A stretch of 9,983 nt of DNA. It comes from Chitinophagaceae bacterium. GTDB taxonomy: Bacteria; Bacteroidota; Bacteroidia; Chitinophagales; Chitinophagaceae. Position numbers and translations under genes: made by a program. The DNA lies in assembly GCA_947481355.1 (NCBI GenBank), contig CANKGM010000054.1, positions 1 through 9,983 on the forward strand, given 5' to 3'. Below, in pieces: positions 1 through 8,300 of this stretch (its first letter is position 1; each line of letters starts with the position of its first letter). The notes below the pieces were generated by a model. The model ran no database searches and was not told the origin of the DNA. It was given only the letters and a program-made list of their open reading frames with translations.

Positions 1-968
1 CAGTTTTTTTGGTAGTGAATAAAGTGGACAATAATGAAAGGATGTTATCGGCTACTGAATTTTATGGACTTGGTTTTAAAAACACTTTCTTTCTTTCATC
101 TATTTCGGGTAGTGGTACAGGGGATTTATTAGATGAGATTGCTAGCCTAGTTGATGTTGAACTCGAGCCATTATCTACCGAACTTCCTAAGTTTGCCATC
201 ATTGGTCAACCTAATGTTGGCAAATCATCCCTGCTTAATGCCCTAGTTGGAACAGAACGTACCATTGTAAGTGCTATAGCAGGTACTACAAGAGATACCA
301 TTCATACACATTATAAGTTATTCCAAAAAGAGTTTGTACTGATTGATACCGCAGGTATACGGAGAAAGAACAAAGTGCATGAAGATATAGAGTTTTATTC
401 CGTTATACGAGCAATCAAAGCGATGGATGAAGCCGACGTTTGCTTAATGATGATTGATGCAGAAAATGGCATTACACAACAAGATTTAAATATTTTTTCG
501 CTTGCTATTAAAAAAGGAAAGGGTATTGTATTTATTGTAAATAAGTGGGACTTAGTAGAGAAGGTTACAAATACCTCTAGAGATTTTGAAAAGGAAATGA
601 AAAATCGATTAGCTCCATTTACTGATTTGCCTATTTTATTTATTTCAGCAACTGAGAAGACAAGGATTTTTAAGGTAATTGAAGTTGGACTAGAGGTTTT
701 TGAGAACCGAAAAAGAAAAGTGCCTACTTCAGCATTAAATGATGAAATGCTAAAAGTTATTGAAGCACATCATCCTCCTGTTGTTAGGGGAAATGCAATT
801 AAGATTAAATTCGTTACTCAAATTCCTACTGTAGTTCCTAGTTTCGCCTTTTTTGCAAATCATCCAGACGATATCAAAACTCCATATAAAAATTACTTGG
901 AGAATAAGCTCCGAGAAAAATTTAATTTCAAGGGAGTTCCTGTACGAATATTTTTTAGGAAGAAATAA
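1..968 (+). CDS. der: Ribosome-assembly GTPase Der (EngA), 5'-truncated by the window edge
   Basis: Der is a cytoplasmic tandem GTPase needed for assembly of the 50S ribosomal subunit. The reading frame is open from base 3 with no upstream stop, so the gene begins outside the window. The in-frame TTG at 9 is internal: it is followed at once by NKVD (18-29), the G4 motif of the first GTPase domain, and then by an SSISGSG G5-like segment. The second GTPase domain is complete: G1 GQPNVGKSS (204-230), G2 TTRDT (285-299), G3 DTAG (345-356), G4 NKWD (540-551) and G5 SAT (645-653). The last 85 or so residues form the KH-like C-terminal domain that defines Der and end in FFRKK. About 320 residues are visible; Bacteroidota Der proteins are usually about 435, so roughly 115 are missing. 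The neighbouring genes converge on it and are functionally unrelated. Confidence 0.96.
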   Translation, partial: VFLVVNKVDNNERMLSATEFYGLGFKNTFFLSSISGSGTGDLLDEIASLVDVELEPLSTELPKFAIIGQPNVGKSSLLNALVGTERTIVSAIAGTTRDTIHTHYKLFQKEFVLIDTAGIRRKNKVHEDIEFYSVIRAIKAMDEADVCLMMIDAENGITQQDLNIFSLAIKKGKGIVFIVNKWDLVEKVTNTSRDFEKEMKNRLAPFTDLPILFISATEKTRIFKVIEVGLEVFENRKRKVPTSALNDEMLKVIEAHHPPVVRGNAIKIKFVTQIPTVVPSFAFFANHPDDIKTPYKNYLENKLREKFNFKGVPVRIFFRKK

Positions 969-1004
969 AAAAAAGAGAAGGACATTTGTCCTTCTCTTTT
1001 TTTT
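967..1004. terminator. Bidirectional intrinsic terminator between der and the porin gene
   Basis: A GC-containing core GAGAAGGAC (975-983) pairs perfectly with GTCCTTCTC (988-996) around the four-base loop ATTT. Eight A residues (967-974) pair with eight T residues (997-1004), so the hairpin has a U-tract on both strands. It overlaps the last two bases of the der stop codon and lies 26 bases beyond the porin stop on the other strand. It therefore probably ends both convergent transcripts. The remaining bases to 1029 show nothing further. Confidence 0.9.
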
Positions 1005-1029
1005 AAAGTACGGTTTAAACTATAGATAA

Positions 1030-2100
1030 TTAGAATTTATAATATGCTGCTAGAAGGAAATTTGAAGCACTTCCTTTTTCGCCTCCATCTTTTGCATAGA
1101 ATATATTTTTATTAGCTGATTCTAATCTAAGTTCAGGAATGATAGTGAACGAGCCAAGGCGAATATTTCCAGAAATGGTATTGGCGAAAATACTAGATCC
1201 ATATGCTGCAGAACTAAGTGCTGCTAATTGGTTCTTATCATTGAAAATTTCAGTTCTCAACGTAATTCCAAATTTTTCTAATGGATCATAGTTGATGTAG
1301 AAAGCCGAACCACCCCATGACTTAGCATCTGCGTATACTTCCGCCATTTGAGTTTTTGATTTGTTAAGTGTTCCGTTGTAGGCAACATTAACTTTGTCGC
1401 TTAGCTTAGCGGTAAACACTATATCAAACTGATTTACTTTTGCAGAGTCTGTTGGGCGTTGACCGCCTACATAGTTTAGGAATAGCTTTACATTATCAGT
1501 AAACGCATAAGTATATTGGAAGAGCAACGCTTTCTTATTATCTGATGGCACATCCCTATAGTCGGTTGGATTTGCTACACCTAACATAAATGCAGATTTA
1601 CCAAAGGTTAAATCGGCTTTCACGCCAGAGTGAAGAAATGGCCCCCAAGAAAACAGATAAGACATGCTGTAGTTTCTATTTGCCATAGGATCCAATACTT
1701 CATAGCCTACATGTGTGCCCCAAGTACCAGTAGTGAATTTAATCCAATCTGCAGGTGCATAGGATATGTAAAATTGTTTGATGTTTGAAAGAAGGCCTTT
1801 GTCGTTATATGCAAATTCTTTTGCTCTTTTACCTACTCCTAGATCTAGCGTTGCTGAAAACTTTTTTACCGCATAATCCACTTTTACAGAAGCCATACCT
1901 AGGGCTAATTTTCCAGTTGAATTGGTAAAACTTGTTCTGTTGTTTGATACGTTTTTGCTGAAATCAGACCTAAAATAACCATCAATGTAGCCAGAGAAAG
2001 TAAAATTTGATTTTTTTTCAGGTGTTGCGGTGCTGTCTTGTCCATTAACATTGACTAAAGAGAGCATGAAAATCCCGATTACGTAAAGTTTTCGTAACAT
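1030..2100 (-). CDS. BBP2-like outer-membrane beta-barrel porin
   Basis: The 356-residue protein has a Sec signal peptide: positive LRK, a hydrophobic stretch at about 5-18, and likely cleavage near NG/Q at 20-21. The mature part consists of alternating hydrophobic and polar strands rich in Tyr, Phe and Gly, and it ends in aromatic Phe356, the usual recognition signal for the BAM outer-membrane assembly machinery. The start of the barrel (NFTFSGYIDGYF, 32-43) and the segment around 141-161 (NYSMSYLFSWGPFLHSGVK) resemble the beta-barrel porin-2 (BBP2, OmpL-like) family common in Bacteroidota. The length fits that family. The substrate is not readable from sequence. Its position 83 bases after amt on the same strand suggests a role in taking up nitrogen compounds, but that is inference. 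The ATG at 2100 is chosen because it gives an intact signal peptide. The bases before it are A-rich with no Shine-Dalgarno sequence, as is usual in this phylum. Confidence 0.82.
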   Translation of the reverse strand: MLRKLYVIGIFMLSLVNVNGQDSTATPEKKSNFTFSGYIDGYFRSDFSKNVSNNRTSFTNSTGKLALGMASVKVDYAVKKFSATLDLGVGKRAKEFAYNDKGLLSNIKQFYISYAPADWIKFTTGTWGTHVGYEVLDPMANRNYSMSYLFSWGPFLHSGVKADLTFGKSAFMLGVANPTDYRDVPSDNKKALLFQYTYAFTDNVKLFLNYVGGQRPTDSAKVNQFDIVFTAKLSDKVNVAYNGTLNKSKTQMAEVYADAKSWGGSAFYINYDPLEKFGITLRTEIFNDKNQLAALSSAAYGSSIFANTISGNIRLGSFTIIPELRLESANKNIFYAKDGGEKGSASNFLLAAYYKF

Positions 2101-2183
2101 TGTTTAAGTTTTTAGTTTTAAAATTGGGGTATGGCATAGGTAAATGTTCTTGTACAACTTTACCTCGCGCTGTACCCTTTTAT
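2101..2183 (-). promoter_or_regulatory. amt-porin spacer with overlapping inverted repeats
   Basis: This 83-base spacer has no strong GC-rich hairpin with a U-tract, so read-through from amt into the porin gene is likely. It contains GGTAAA (2139-2144) with its complement TTTACC (2159-2164), enclosing the palindrome TTGTACAA (2150-2157). TGTAC at 2171-2175 is also complementary to GTACA at 2152-2156. The two pairings overlap and could not form together. They could be an operator, a weak attenuator or an RNA-processing site. I saw no clear promoter for the porin gene here. The arms are short (5-6 bases), so chance is a real alternative. Confidence 0.3.
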
Positions 2184-3560
2184 TTAGTCTTCGATTTCAA
2201 TCTCTCGATTTTTCATCAGTAATGTTCCTTGAGTGTATTTCTCATCATGTTGAGATTCATCCAATCCCATTTCTTCTTCTTCTACACTAACCCTTAGTGG
2301 TTGAATTAGATTAATGAGTTTGAATATTAAGAAGGATACTACGAAGGAGTAGATAACAGCTATTGCTGTAGCTTTAAGCTGAGTGAAAAAGAATTCCGCA
2401 TTACCATAGAACAAACCATCATTTCCAGCGCTGTTCACTGCTTTCGTAGCAAAAATTCCAGTTAGTATCATACCAACCATGCCACCGATACCATGGCAAG
2501 GGAATACATCCAATGCATCATCAAGGGTAGATTTTTGTTTGTAATACACGGCAATGTTTGAAATGATTGCTGCAATTACACCAATAAAGATACTTTGAGG
2601 AATTCCTACAAATCCAGCTCCTGGTGTGATCGCAACTAGACCAACTACTGCACCAATACAAAATCCCATCACAGATGGTTTTTTGCCTTTAAGTACATCA
2701 AAGAACATCCAAGAAAGACCAGCAGCAGCAGCAGCTGTATTTGTTGTTGCAAATGCTGAAACAGCAAGTCCATTTGCACCTAATGCAGAACCTGCATTGA
2801 ATCCAAACCAACCAAACCAAAGCAATCCGGTTCCAATTAAAACGTATGGTACGTTTGCTGGAGGAATTTCAGTGCGTTCCATATGTACTTTTCTGCGTTT
2901 AAGAACTAGAGCACCTGCAAGAGCAGCGCAACCAGCTGAAATATGTACAACAGTACCACCAGCAAAATCCAATGCACCCATCTTAAACAAGAATCCTTCT
3001 GGATGCCAACTCCAATGGGCTAGGGGAGCGTATACGAATATGCTAAATAAGATGATGAAAAGAATGTAAGAAGTGAACTTAACCCTCTCTGCCAACGCAC
3101 CGACTACTAGTCCAGGTGTGATGATAGCAAACATCAATTGGAAAAGGGAGAATAACGTTTTTGGAATCGTGGGGGCGAGGCTCCAAGGAGCAGTATTATT
3201 TACATCTTTGAAGAAAAAATGTGTCATTGGGTTTCCTACAAATCCACCCATAGTATCACCGAAGCATAGACTATAGCCAAATGCTACCCAAATAACAGTA
3301 ACAACACCTGCTGCTACAGTACTTTTAATCATCGTAGAAATCACATTCTTACGATGAACCATTCCCCCATAGAAGAATGCCAATCCAGGCGTCATGAGAA
3401 ATACTAGGGCAGTAGCGATTAATACCCAGGTAATATCTGCTCCATTGTACACACCAGCCTTGTCTTCAAAGTTTGGTAAAACAGGAACAAAAATGGCAGC
3501 AATTGAGACAAGCGCTAGAACGAAGAACGGTAATCGATCTCTAAATACTTTTGAATTCAT
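2184..3560 (-). CDS. amt: Ammonium transporter Amt (AmtB family)
   Basis: This inner-membrane channel conducts ammonium into the cell and is active as a trimer. The 458-residue protein shows about 11 transmembrane segments after a hydrophobic N-terminus (about 11-28) that may be a cleaved signal, as in E. coli AmtB. Family hallmarks include ADITWVLIATALVFLMTPG (41-59), the phenylalanine-gate region LFQLMFAIITPG (139-150), GALAER (154-159), Asp198 before the first pore histidine His206 (GGTVVHISAG), WFGWFGFNAGS (248-258) and the second pore histidine His356 (CHGIGG). The cytosolic tail carries a GLDxxxH signature (432-438), but the glycine usual after the histidine is Asp, giving HDE. I chose the ATG at 3560. 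A TTG three codons upstream (3569) would add only MLT, and neither has a Shine-Dalgarno sequence. No PII gene adjoins it, although amt is often paired with glnK. A porin gene follows on the same strand and the GOGAT genes precede it. Confidence 0.96.
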   Translation of the reverse strand: MNSKVFRDRLPFFVLALVSIAAIFVPVLPNFEDKAGVYNGADITWVLIATALVFLMTPGLAFFYGGMVHRKNVISTMIKSTVAAGVVTVIWVAFGYSLCFGDTMGGFVGNPMTHFFFKDVNNTAPWSLAPTIPKTLFSLFQLMFAIITPGLVVGALAERVKFTSYILFIILFSIFVYAPLAHWSWHPEGFLFKMGALDFAGGTVVHISAGCAALAGALVLKRRKVHMERTEIPPANVPYVLIGTGLLWFGWFGFNAGSALGANGLAVSAFATTNTAAAAAGLSWMFFDVLKGKKPSVMGFCIGAVVGLVAITPGAGFVGIPQSIFIGVIAAIISNIAVYYKQKSTLDDALDVFPCHGIGGMVGMILTGIFATKAVNSAGNDGLFYGNAEFFFTQLKATAIAVIYSFVVSFLIFKLINLIQPLRVSVEEEEMGLDESQHDEKYTQGTLLMKNREIEIED

Positions 3561-3605
3561 TGTAAGCAAGTTTTGTGTTAATAATGTATTTATAAATGCG
3601 AAAAT

Positions 3606-3622
3606 AGCAAAAAAGTAACCCT
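3606..3622 (-). promoter_or_regulatory. Candidate sigma-54 (RpoN) promoter of amt
   Basis: On the minus strand the sequence AGGGTTACTTTTTTGCT has GG (3620-3619) and GC (3608-3607) separated by exactly ten bases, the invariant spacing of -24/-12 promoters. It also has TTGCT, which matches the -12 consensus TTGCW, and a T-tract between the elements. The -24 half is weaker: consensus TGGCAC is GGGTTA here. Transcription would start near 3595, leaving a leader of about 35 bases. Sigma-54 control of amtB is known in Proteobacteria; whether this organism has rpoN cannot be seen. Confidence 0.35.
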
Positions 3623-3652
3623 AAAAGTGAAATTATTACATTTTATAATACA

Positions 3653-3693
3653 TATGAAAATATATAATATGTTATATTATGAAAATATATAAT
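3653..3693. repeat. Two 16-base direct repeats upstream of amt
   Basis: TATGAAAATATATAAT occurs exactly at 3653-3668 and again at 3678-3693, a period of 25 bases. The copies lie about 60-100 bases upstream of the transcription start predicted from the sigma-54-like element, where activator sites are often found. The composition is almost purely A and T, so an accidental repeat is possible. Confidence 0.55.
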
Positions 3694-3792
3694 TGTTAAT
3701 CAATGATTTATAAAATATTTTAAAATTTAATGTGGAAAACTAATTTTATAATTAGAACACATATAGTAATTTATAATATATAAGGTGTTGTA

Positions 3793-3824
3793 AAAAAAAG
3801 ACCGAAGTGATTCGGTCTTTTTTT
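3793..3824. terminator. Intrinsic terminator of the gltBD operon
   Basis: GACCGAA (3800-3806) pairs perfectly with TTCGGTC (3811-3817) across a four-base loop GTGA. Seven A (3793-3799) pair with seven T (3818-3824), so a U-tract follows the stem on either strand. It lies 20 bases beyond the gltD stop codon and should end the gltB-gltD message before the amt promoter region. Confidence 0.9.
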
Positions 3825-3843
3825 GAAGGCGTATTTTAAGGGC

Positions 3844-5337
3844 TTAAATCAATAAACTCTTGTCTTTTGATTCAAGCATTGATTCACCCATCAAGAATTC
3901 ATCTATTTTTCGTGCACATTCTCTTCCTTCGCTTATTGCCCAAACAACAAGGGATTGGCCTCTTCTCATATCACCACAGGCAAAAACCTTACCCAGGTTT
4001 GTTTTATAGTCCTTTTCAGTGGCTAAAACATTTCCTCTGTCGTCGGTTGCCACATCAGATTCCTCAAGCATCCCTTCTTTTTGAGGTGCTACAAATCCCA
4101 TTGCCAATAAAACAAGCTCACATGGGATGATTTTTTCAGAATCTGGACGTTCAACAAAACGGCTAGGCTTTCCGTCTTCAGATTTCCAATCTAATTCAAC
4201 TGTTTTGATAGCGGATAAATTTCCATCTTTATCACCAATAAACTCTTTGGTGGCTATGGCCCAAGCTCTATCACATCCTTCTTCGTGTGAAGAGGTTGTT
4301 TTGAGTAGCATCGGGTAGGTCGGCCAAGGCATGATTTGAGTTCTATTCTCTGGTGGTTTAGGTAAAAGTTCAAATTGTAATACATTGGAAGCGCCTTGTC
4401 TATTAGACGTTCCAACACAATCACTCCCTGTATCACCGCCTCCAATTACTACTACACGCTTTCCCTTAGCATTAATTTGGGCTGAGGCTATATTACTCTC
4501 AATAGTACTGTTTGCAAACGGATCAGATCCTGCAACCAGTTTATTCTGTTGTTTTAAAAAGTGCATAGCAAAATGAACTCCATTAAGCTCTCTGCCTGGT
4601 ATTTGCAAATCTCTTGGAACAGTTGAACCTCCTGCTAAAACAACCGCATTATAATCTCTTAACAAATCATTCATCCCAATATTTACACCCACATTGGCAT
4701 TGCACTTAAATTCAATGCCTTCTTCTTTCATGAGATTGATTCTACGATCTACAACATTCTTCTCCAGTTTGAAGTCAGGAATTCCATAGCGTAGTAATCC
4801 TCCTGGCTTTTCATCGCGCTCAAACACAACCACGGCATGTCCAGCTTGATTAAGTTGTGCCGCAGCTGCCATACCAGCAGGACCACTTCCTACCACGGCT
4901 ACTTTCTTACCGCTACGTAGGTTTGGTTTTTTAGGCTTAACATATCCTTTATCAAAAGCTATTTCAATAATATGTTTTTCAATATCCTCAATGCTCACAG
5001 GTGGCTGATTGATGCCTAGTACACAAGAGCTTTCGCAAGGAGCTGGACAAATTCTTCCAGTGAACTCAGGAAAGTTATTGGTAGAAGTTAGTATTTCGTA
5101 CGCCTCTTCCCAATTTTTTTGATACACTGCATCATTAAATTCCGGAATTACGTTACCAAGTGGACATCCATGATGGCAAAAAGGAACACCACAGTTCATG
5201 CATCTAGCTGCCTGTTTATTTAATTCATTATCCTCAAATGGCTTAACAAACTCATTGTAGTTTGTTATCCTTTCTGCTACGGTGATCTTCTTTGGATTAG
5301 ATCGTTGGAATTCTAAAAAACCCGTTGGTTTTCCCAT
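3844..5337 (-). CDS. gltD: Glutamate synthase (NADPH) small (beta) subunit
   Basis: GltD takes electrons from NADPH through FAD and passes them by iron-sulfur clusters to the large subunit GltB. The 497-residue protein has the expected order. The N-terminal cluster domain carries Cys46, 49, 54 and 58 (CMNCGVPFCHHGC) and Cys97, 101 and 105 (CPAPCESSC). The FAD-binding dinucleotide fold has GSGPAG at 150-155. The NADPH-binding fold has GGGDTG at 299-304. The C-terminal FAD-contact segment has ACGDMRRGQS at 453-462. Length matches the family (about 470-500) and nothing appears broken. The ATG at 5337 begins MGKPTGFLEF, the usual N-terminus of this subunit. Only 22 bases separate it from the gltB stop, so the two genes are surely cotranscribed and translated in the order large then small. 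No Shine-Dalgarno sequence precedes it. Confidence 0.97.
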   Translation of the reverse strand: MGKPTGFLEFQRSNPKKITVAERITNYNEFVKPFEDNELNKQAARCMNCGVPFCHHGCPLGNVIPEFNDAVYQKNWEEAYEILTSTNNFPEFTGRICPAPCESSCVLGINQPPVSIEDIEKHIIEIAFDKGYVKPKKPNLRSGKKVAVVGSGPAGMAAAAQLNQAGHAVVVFERDEKPGGLLRYGIPDFKLEKNVVDRRINLMKEEGIEFKCNANVGVNIGMNDLLRDYNAVVLAGGSTVPRDLQIPGRELNGVHFAMHFLKQQNKLVAGSDPFANSTIESNIASAQINAKGKRVVVIGGGDTGSDCVGTSNRQGASNVLQFELLPKPPENRTQIMPWPTYPMLLKTTSSHEEGCDRAWAIATKEFIGDKDGNLSAIKTVELDWKSEDGKPSRFVERPDSEKIIPCELVLLAMGFVAPQKEGMLEESDVATDDRGNVLATEKDYKTNLGKVFACGDMRRGQSLVVWAISEGRECARKIDEFLMGESMLESKDKSLLI

Positions 5338-5359
5338 ATCGTTTCAATTAACAAATTAA

Positions 5360-8300
5360 TTAGATTAGTGCCTTCTTTATTGATTTATTGGATTGAATGA
5401 CTTTTTTATAGTCACGCGGATACACTTTTACAAAAGATAGCTTTTGGTTTTCTAAATCACCTAATACAAATTTTGCAACACTACTTCCTGTTGTAGATAG
5501 ATGTTCTTCCAATAATCCTTTTAGTATAATTACATCTTCATCATCCATTGGATCTAAATCAACCATTTCTTGATTGCACTGGTTTTTGAAATTTCCATGT
5601 AGGTCATATACATAGGCAATTCCACCACTCATTCCAGCTGCAAAGTTTCTACCCGTTGCGCCTAGTACCACAACTGTTCCGCCAGTCATGTATTCACATC
5701 CATGATCTCCTACACCTTCTACAACGGCCGTTGCACCTGAGTTTCTAACGGCAAATCGCTCTCCAGCTTTTCCTCTGATAAACGATCTGCCACTTGTTGC
5801 GCCATAAAACGCAGTATTCCCAATTAGAATATTATCTTCTGCTACAAATACAGATTCTTTAGGAGGATAAATAATCATTTTAGCACCACTCAATCCCTTT
5901 CCAAAATAATCATTAGCATCACCTTCCAATTCTAATGTAACACCCTGTGTATTGAATGCTCCAAAACTTTGTCCAGCTGTTCCCGTTAAACGCAATGTTA
6001 TGGTATCCTCTTTTAATCCAGCTGCACCATACTTTTTAGTAATCTCATTGCTTAACATGGTTCCGGTTGACCTATCTGTATTTTTTATTTTACTATGTAT
6101 AATGACAGGTTTCTGGCTTTCTATAGCGTCAGCTGCTTCCTGTATAAATTTCCAATCCAATACATCTGCAATGCCATGGTCTTGCTCTTCTTGTTTATAT
6201 AAACCAACTGAAGCATCAGCAGGTTCTTTATAAAGAATTGGCGTTAAGTTTAGTTTGTTGTATTTCCAGTGAGAAATATCTTCTCTCATTTTTAATGCAT
6301 CAACTTGTCCAACCATTTCTTCAATAGTCTTGTAACCCATTTCAGCCATGATCTCTCTTAACTCTTTTGTTAAGAACTGAATAAAGTTGACTACATAATC
6401 TGCTGCTCCATTAAATCGTTTTCTAAGTTCTGGATCTTGTGTTGCTACACCAACTGGGCAGGTATTCAAATGGCATTTGCGCATAAGGATACACCCTTCA
6501 ACTACCAGGGCTGCCGTAGCAACTCCCCATTCTTCAGCACCAAGTAAAGTGGCAATAGCTATATCGCGACCTGTCTTGAGTTGACCGTCAGTTTGTAAAA
6601 CGATTCTACTTCTGAGTTTGTTTTTTACCAAGGTTTGATGTGCTTCAGCTAAACCAAGTTCCCAAGGTAAACCTGCATGTCTAATTGAGCTCACGGGAGA
6701 TGCACCTGTTCCACCATCAAAGCCTGAAATCAGTACCACATCTGCTTTTGCTTTGGCAACACCTGCAGCAATTGTTCCTACTCCCGCTTTTGATACTAGT
6801 TTTACGCTAATCCTTGCCTTTCTATTTGCATTTTTTAGATCGTAAATAAGTTGGGCTAAATCTTCAATGGAATAAATATCATGGTGTGGTGGTGGTGAAA
6901 TTAATCCTACTCCAGGAGTAGAATGTCTTACTCGTCCAATCCAATCATCCACTTTATGTCCTGGTAATTGTCCGCCTTCACCTGGTTTTGCACCTTGTGC
7001 CATTTTTATCTGAAGTTCATCAGCTTCTGTTAAGTATTGACTTGTTACCCCAAAACGTGCAGAGGCTACTTGCTTAATTGCAGAGCGCATTGAATCTCCA
7101 TTTTCTAGGAGTGTATAACGTACTTCATCTTCTCCGCCTTCTCCCGTATTGCTTTTGCCACCGAGTCTATTCATTGCAATCGCTAGGGTAGTATGTGCTT
7201 CCCAAGATATTGATCCAAAAGACATAGCTCCTGTTGCAAATCGTTTGTAAATATTCTCAGCAGGTTCTACTTCATCAATTGAAATAGAGGGTCTATTTGG
7301 GTTGAATTGAAATAAGCTTCTAAGTGTACATGCTTTCTCACCTTGTTCATTAACAAGTCGAGAATATTTTTTAAACATGGCAAAATCAGCAGTTCTGGTA
7401 GATTGCTGAAGCAAGTGAATGGTTTGTGGGTTGAATAAGTGGAATTCTCCTTTTCTTTTCCACTGATAAACACCACCAACTGGAAGTCTATCAACCGGTA
7501 TTGTTTTTCTGCTAAATCCAAGGTGATGTTTTGCTAACGCCTCTCTTGCAATTTCATCTAAGCCCATTCCTTCAATTCGAGAAACGGCGCCAGTGAAGTA
7601 TTTATCAACCACCTCTTGATTCAGTCCGATGATTTCAAATATTTGTGCTCCATGATAAGATTGTAGTGTTGAAATTCCCATTTTTGAGAATACTTTCAAC
7701 AACCCTTCATTAACTGCTTTGATGTAATTTTTCTTCAATTGTTCTGCGTCAATTTCAGTCTGCATTTTGCCACTAAGCTTAATGTCGCGAATTGATGAAA
7801 GCGCTAAATAAGGATTGATCGCAGTTGCTCCAAACGCGATTAAACAGGCGAAGTGATGTACTTCCCAAACATCTCCTGCTTCAACAATAATTCCAACTTT
7901 TCCTCTAAGTCCTTTTCGAATAAGGTGATGATGTATTGCTGAAGTAGCTAGTAGCGATGGGATTGGTGCGTGTTCAGAATCGATTGCTCTGTCTTGCAAT
8001 ACCAATACTTCAAATCCATCTTCAACAGCATCTACAGCATATCGACAAATTCTATCAAGTGCTTTTTTAAGTGTGCCGGGCTTACCATCTGCTCGAAAAT
8101 AACATTGAAGTGTTTTGGCTTGAAACGCCCCAGTATCAATGCTTCGTATTTTTTCAAGGTCATGATTTGTTAATACAGGATGCTTGAGGGCAACAGTATG
8201 GCAACTCATTGGATCTTCTGTCAACATGCTACCATTGTTTCCAATGAATGTAGCAAGCGACATAACAAGTCTTTCTCTAATTGGATCTATTGGTGGATTC

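Larger units (their letters stand above)
3561..3792 (-). promoter_or_regulatory. AT-rich regulatory region upstream of amt, no gene
   Basis: No coding sequence is supportable here; the region is very rich in A and T with stops in all frames. Read towards amt it holds, in order, a 12-base palindrome TAAAATATTTTA (3711-3722), two copies of a 16-base repeat (3653-3693) and a sigma-54-like element (3607-3621), followed by about 35 bases of likely leader before the ATG. It must contain the amt promoter, because a terminator closes the gltBD transcript just upstream of it. Confidence 0.6.

Noticed and set aside
9..11. TTG at 9 as the true start of the first gene
   Set aside because: The frame is open to the left edge, and the codons just after it encode the G4 motif of Der's first GTPase domain, so this is the middle of a gene.
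3561..3569. Upstream TTG start for amt at 3569
   Set aside because: It adds only three residues ahead of an ATG, lacks any ribosome-binding site and does not improve the fit to the family.
2626..3618. Open frames on the plus strand opposite amt and across its start (2626-3069, 3073-3276, 3394-3618)
   Set aside because: They are antisense to an intact, highly conserved amt gene or run into its AT-rich upstream gap. Their translations show no recognisable motif, only composition mirrored from the real gene.
3711..3722. 12-base palindrome TAAAATATTTTA as an operator
   Set aside because: It is made almost only of A and T within a very AT-rich gap, where such palindromes arise easily by chance. 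It is mentioned in the region entry but not claimed as a site.
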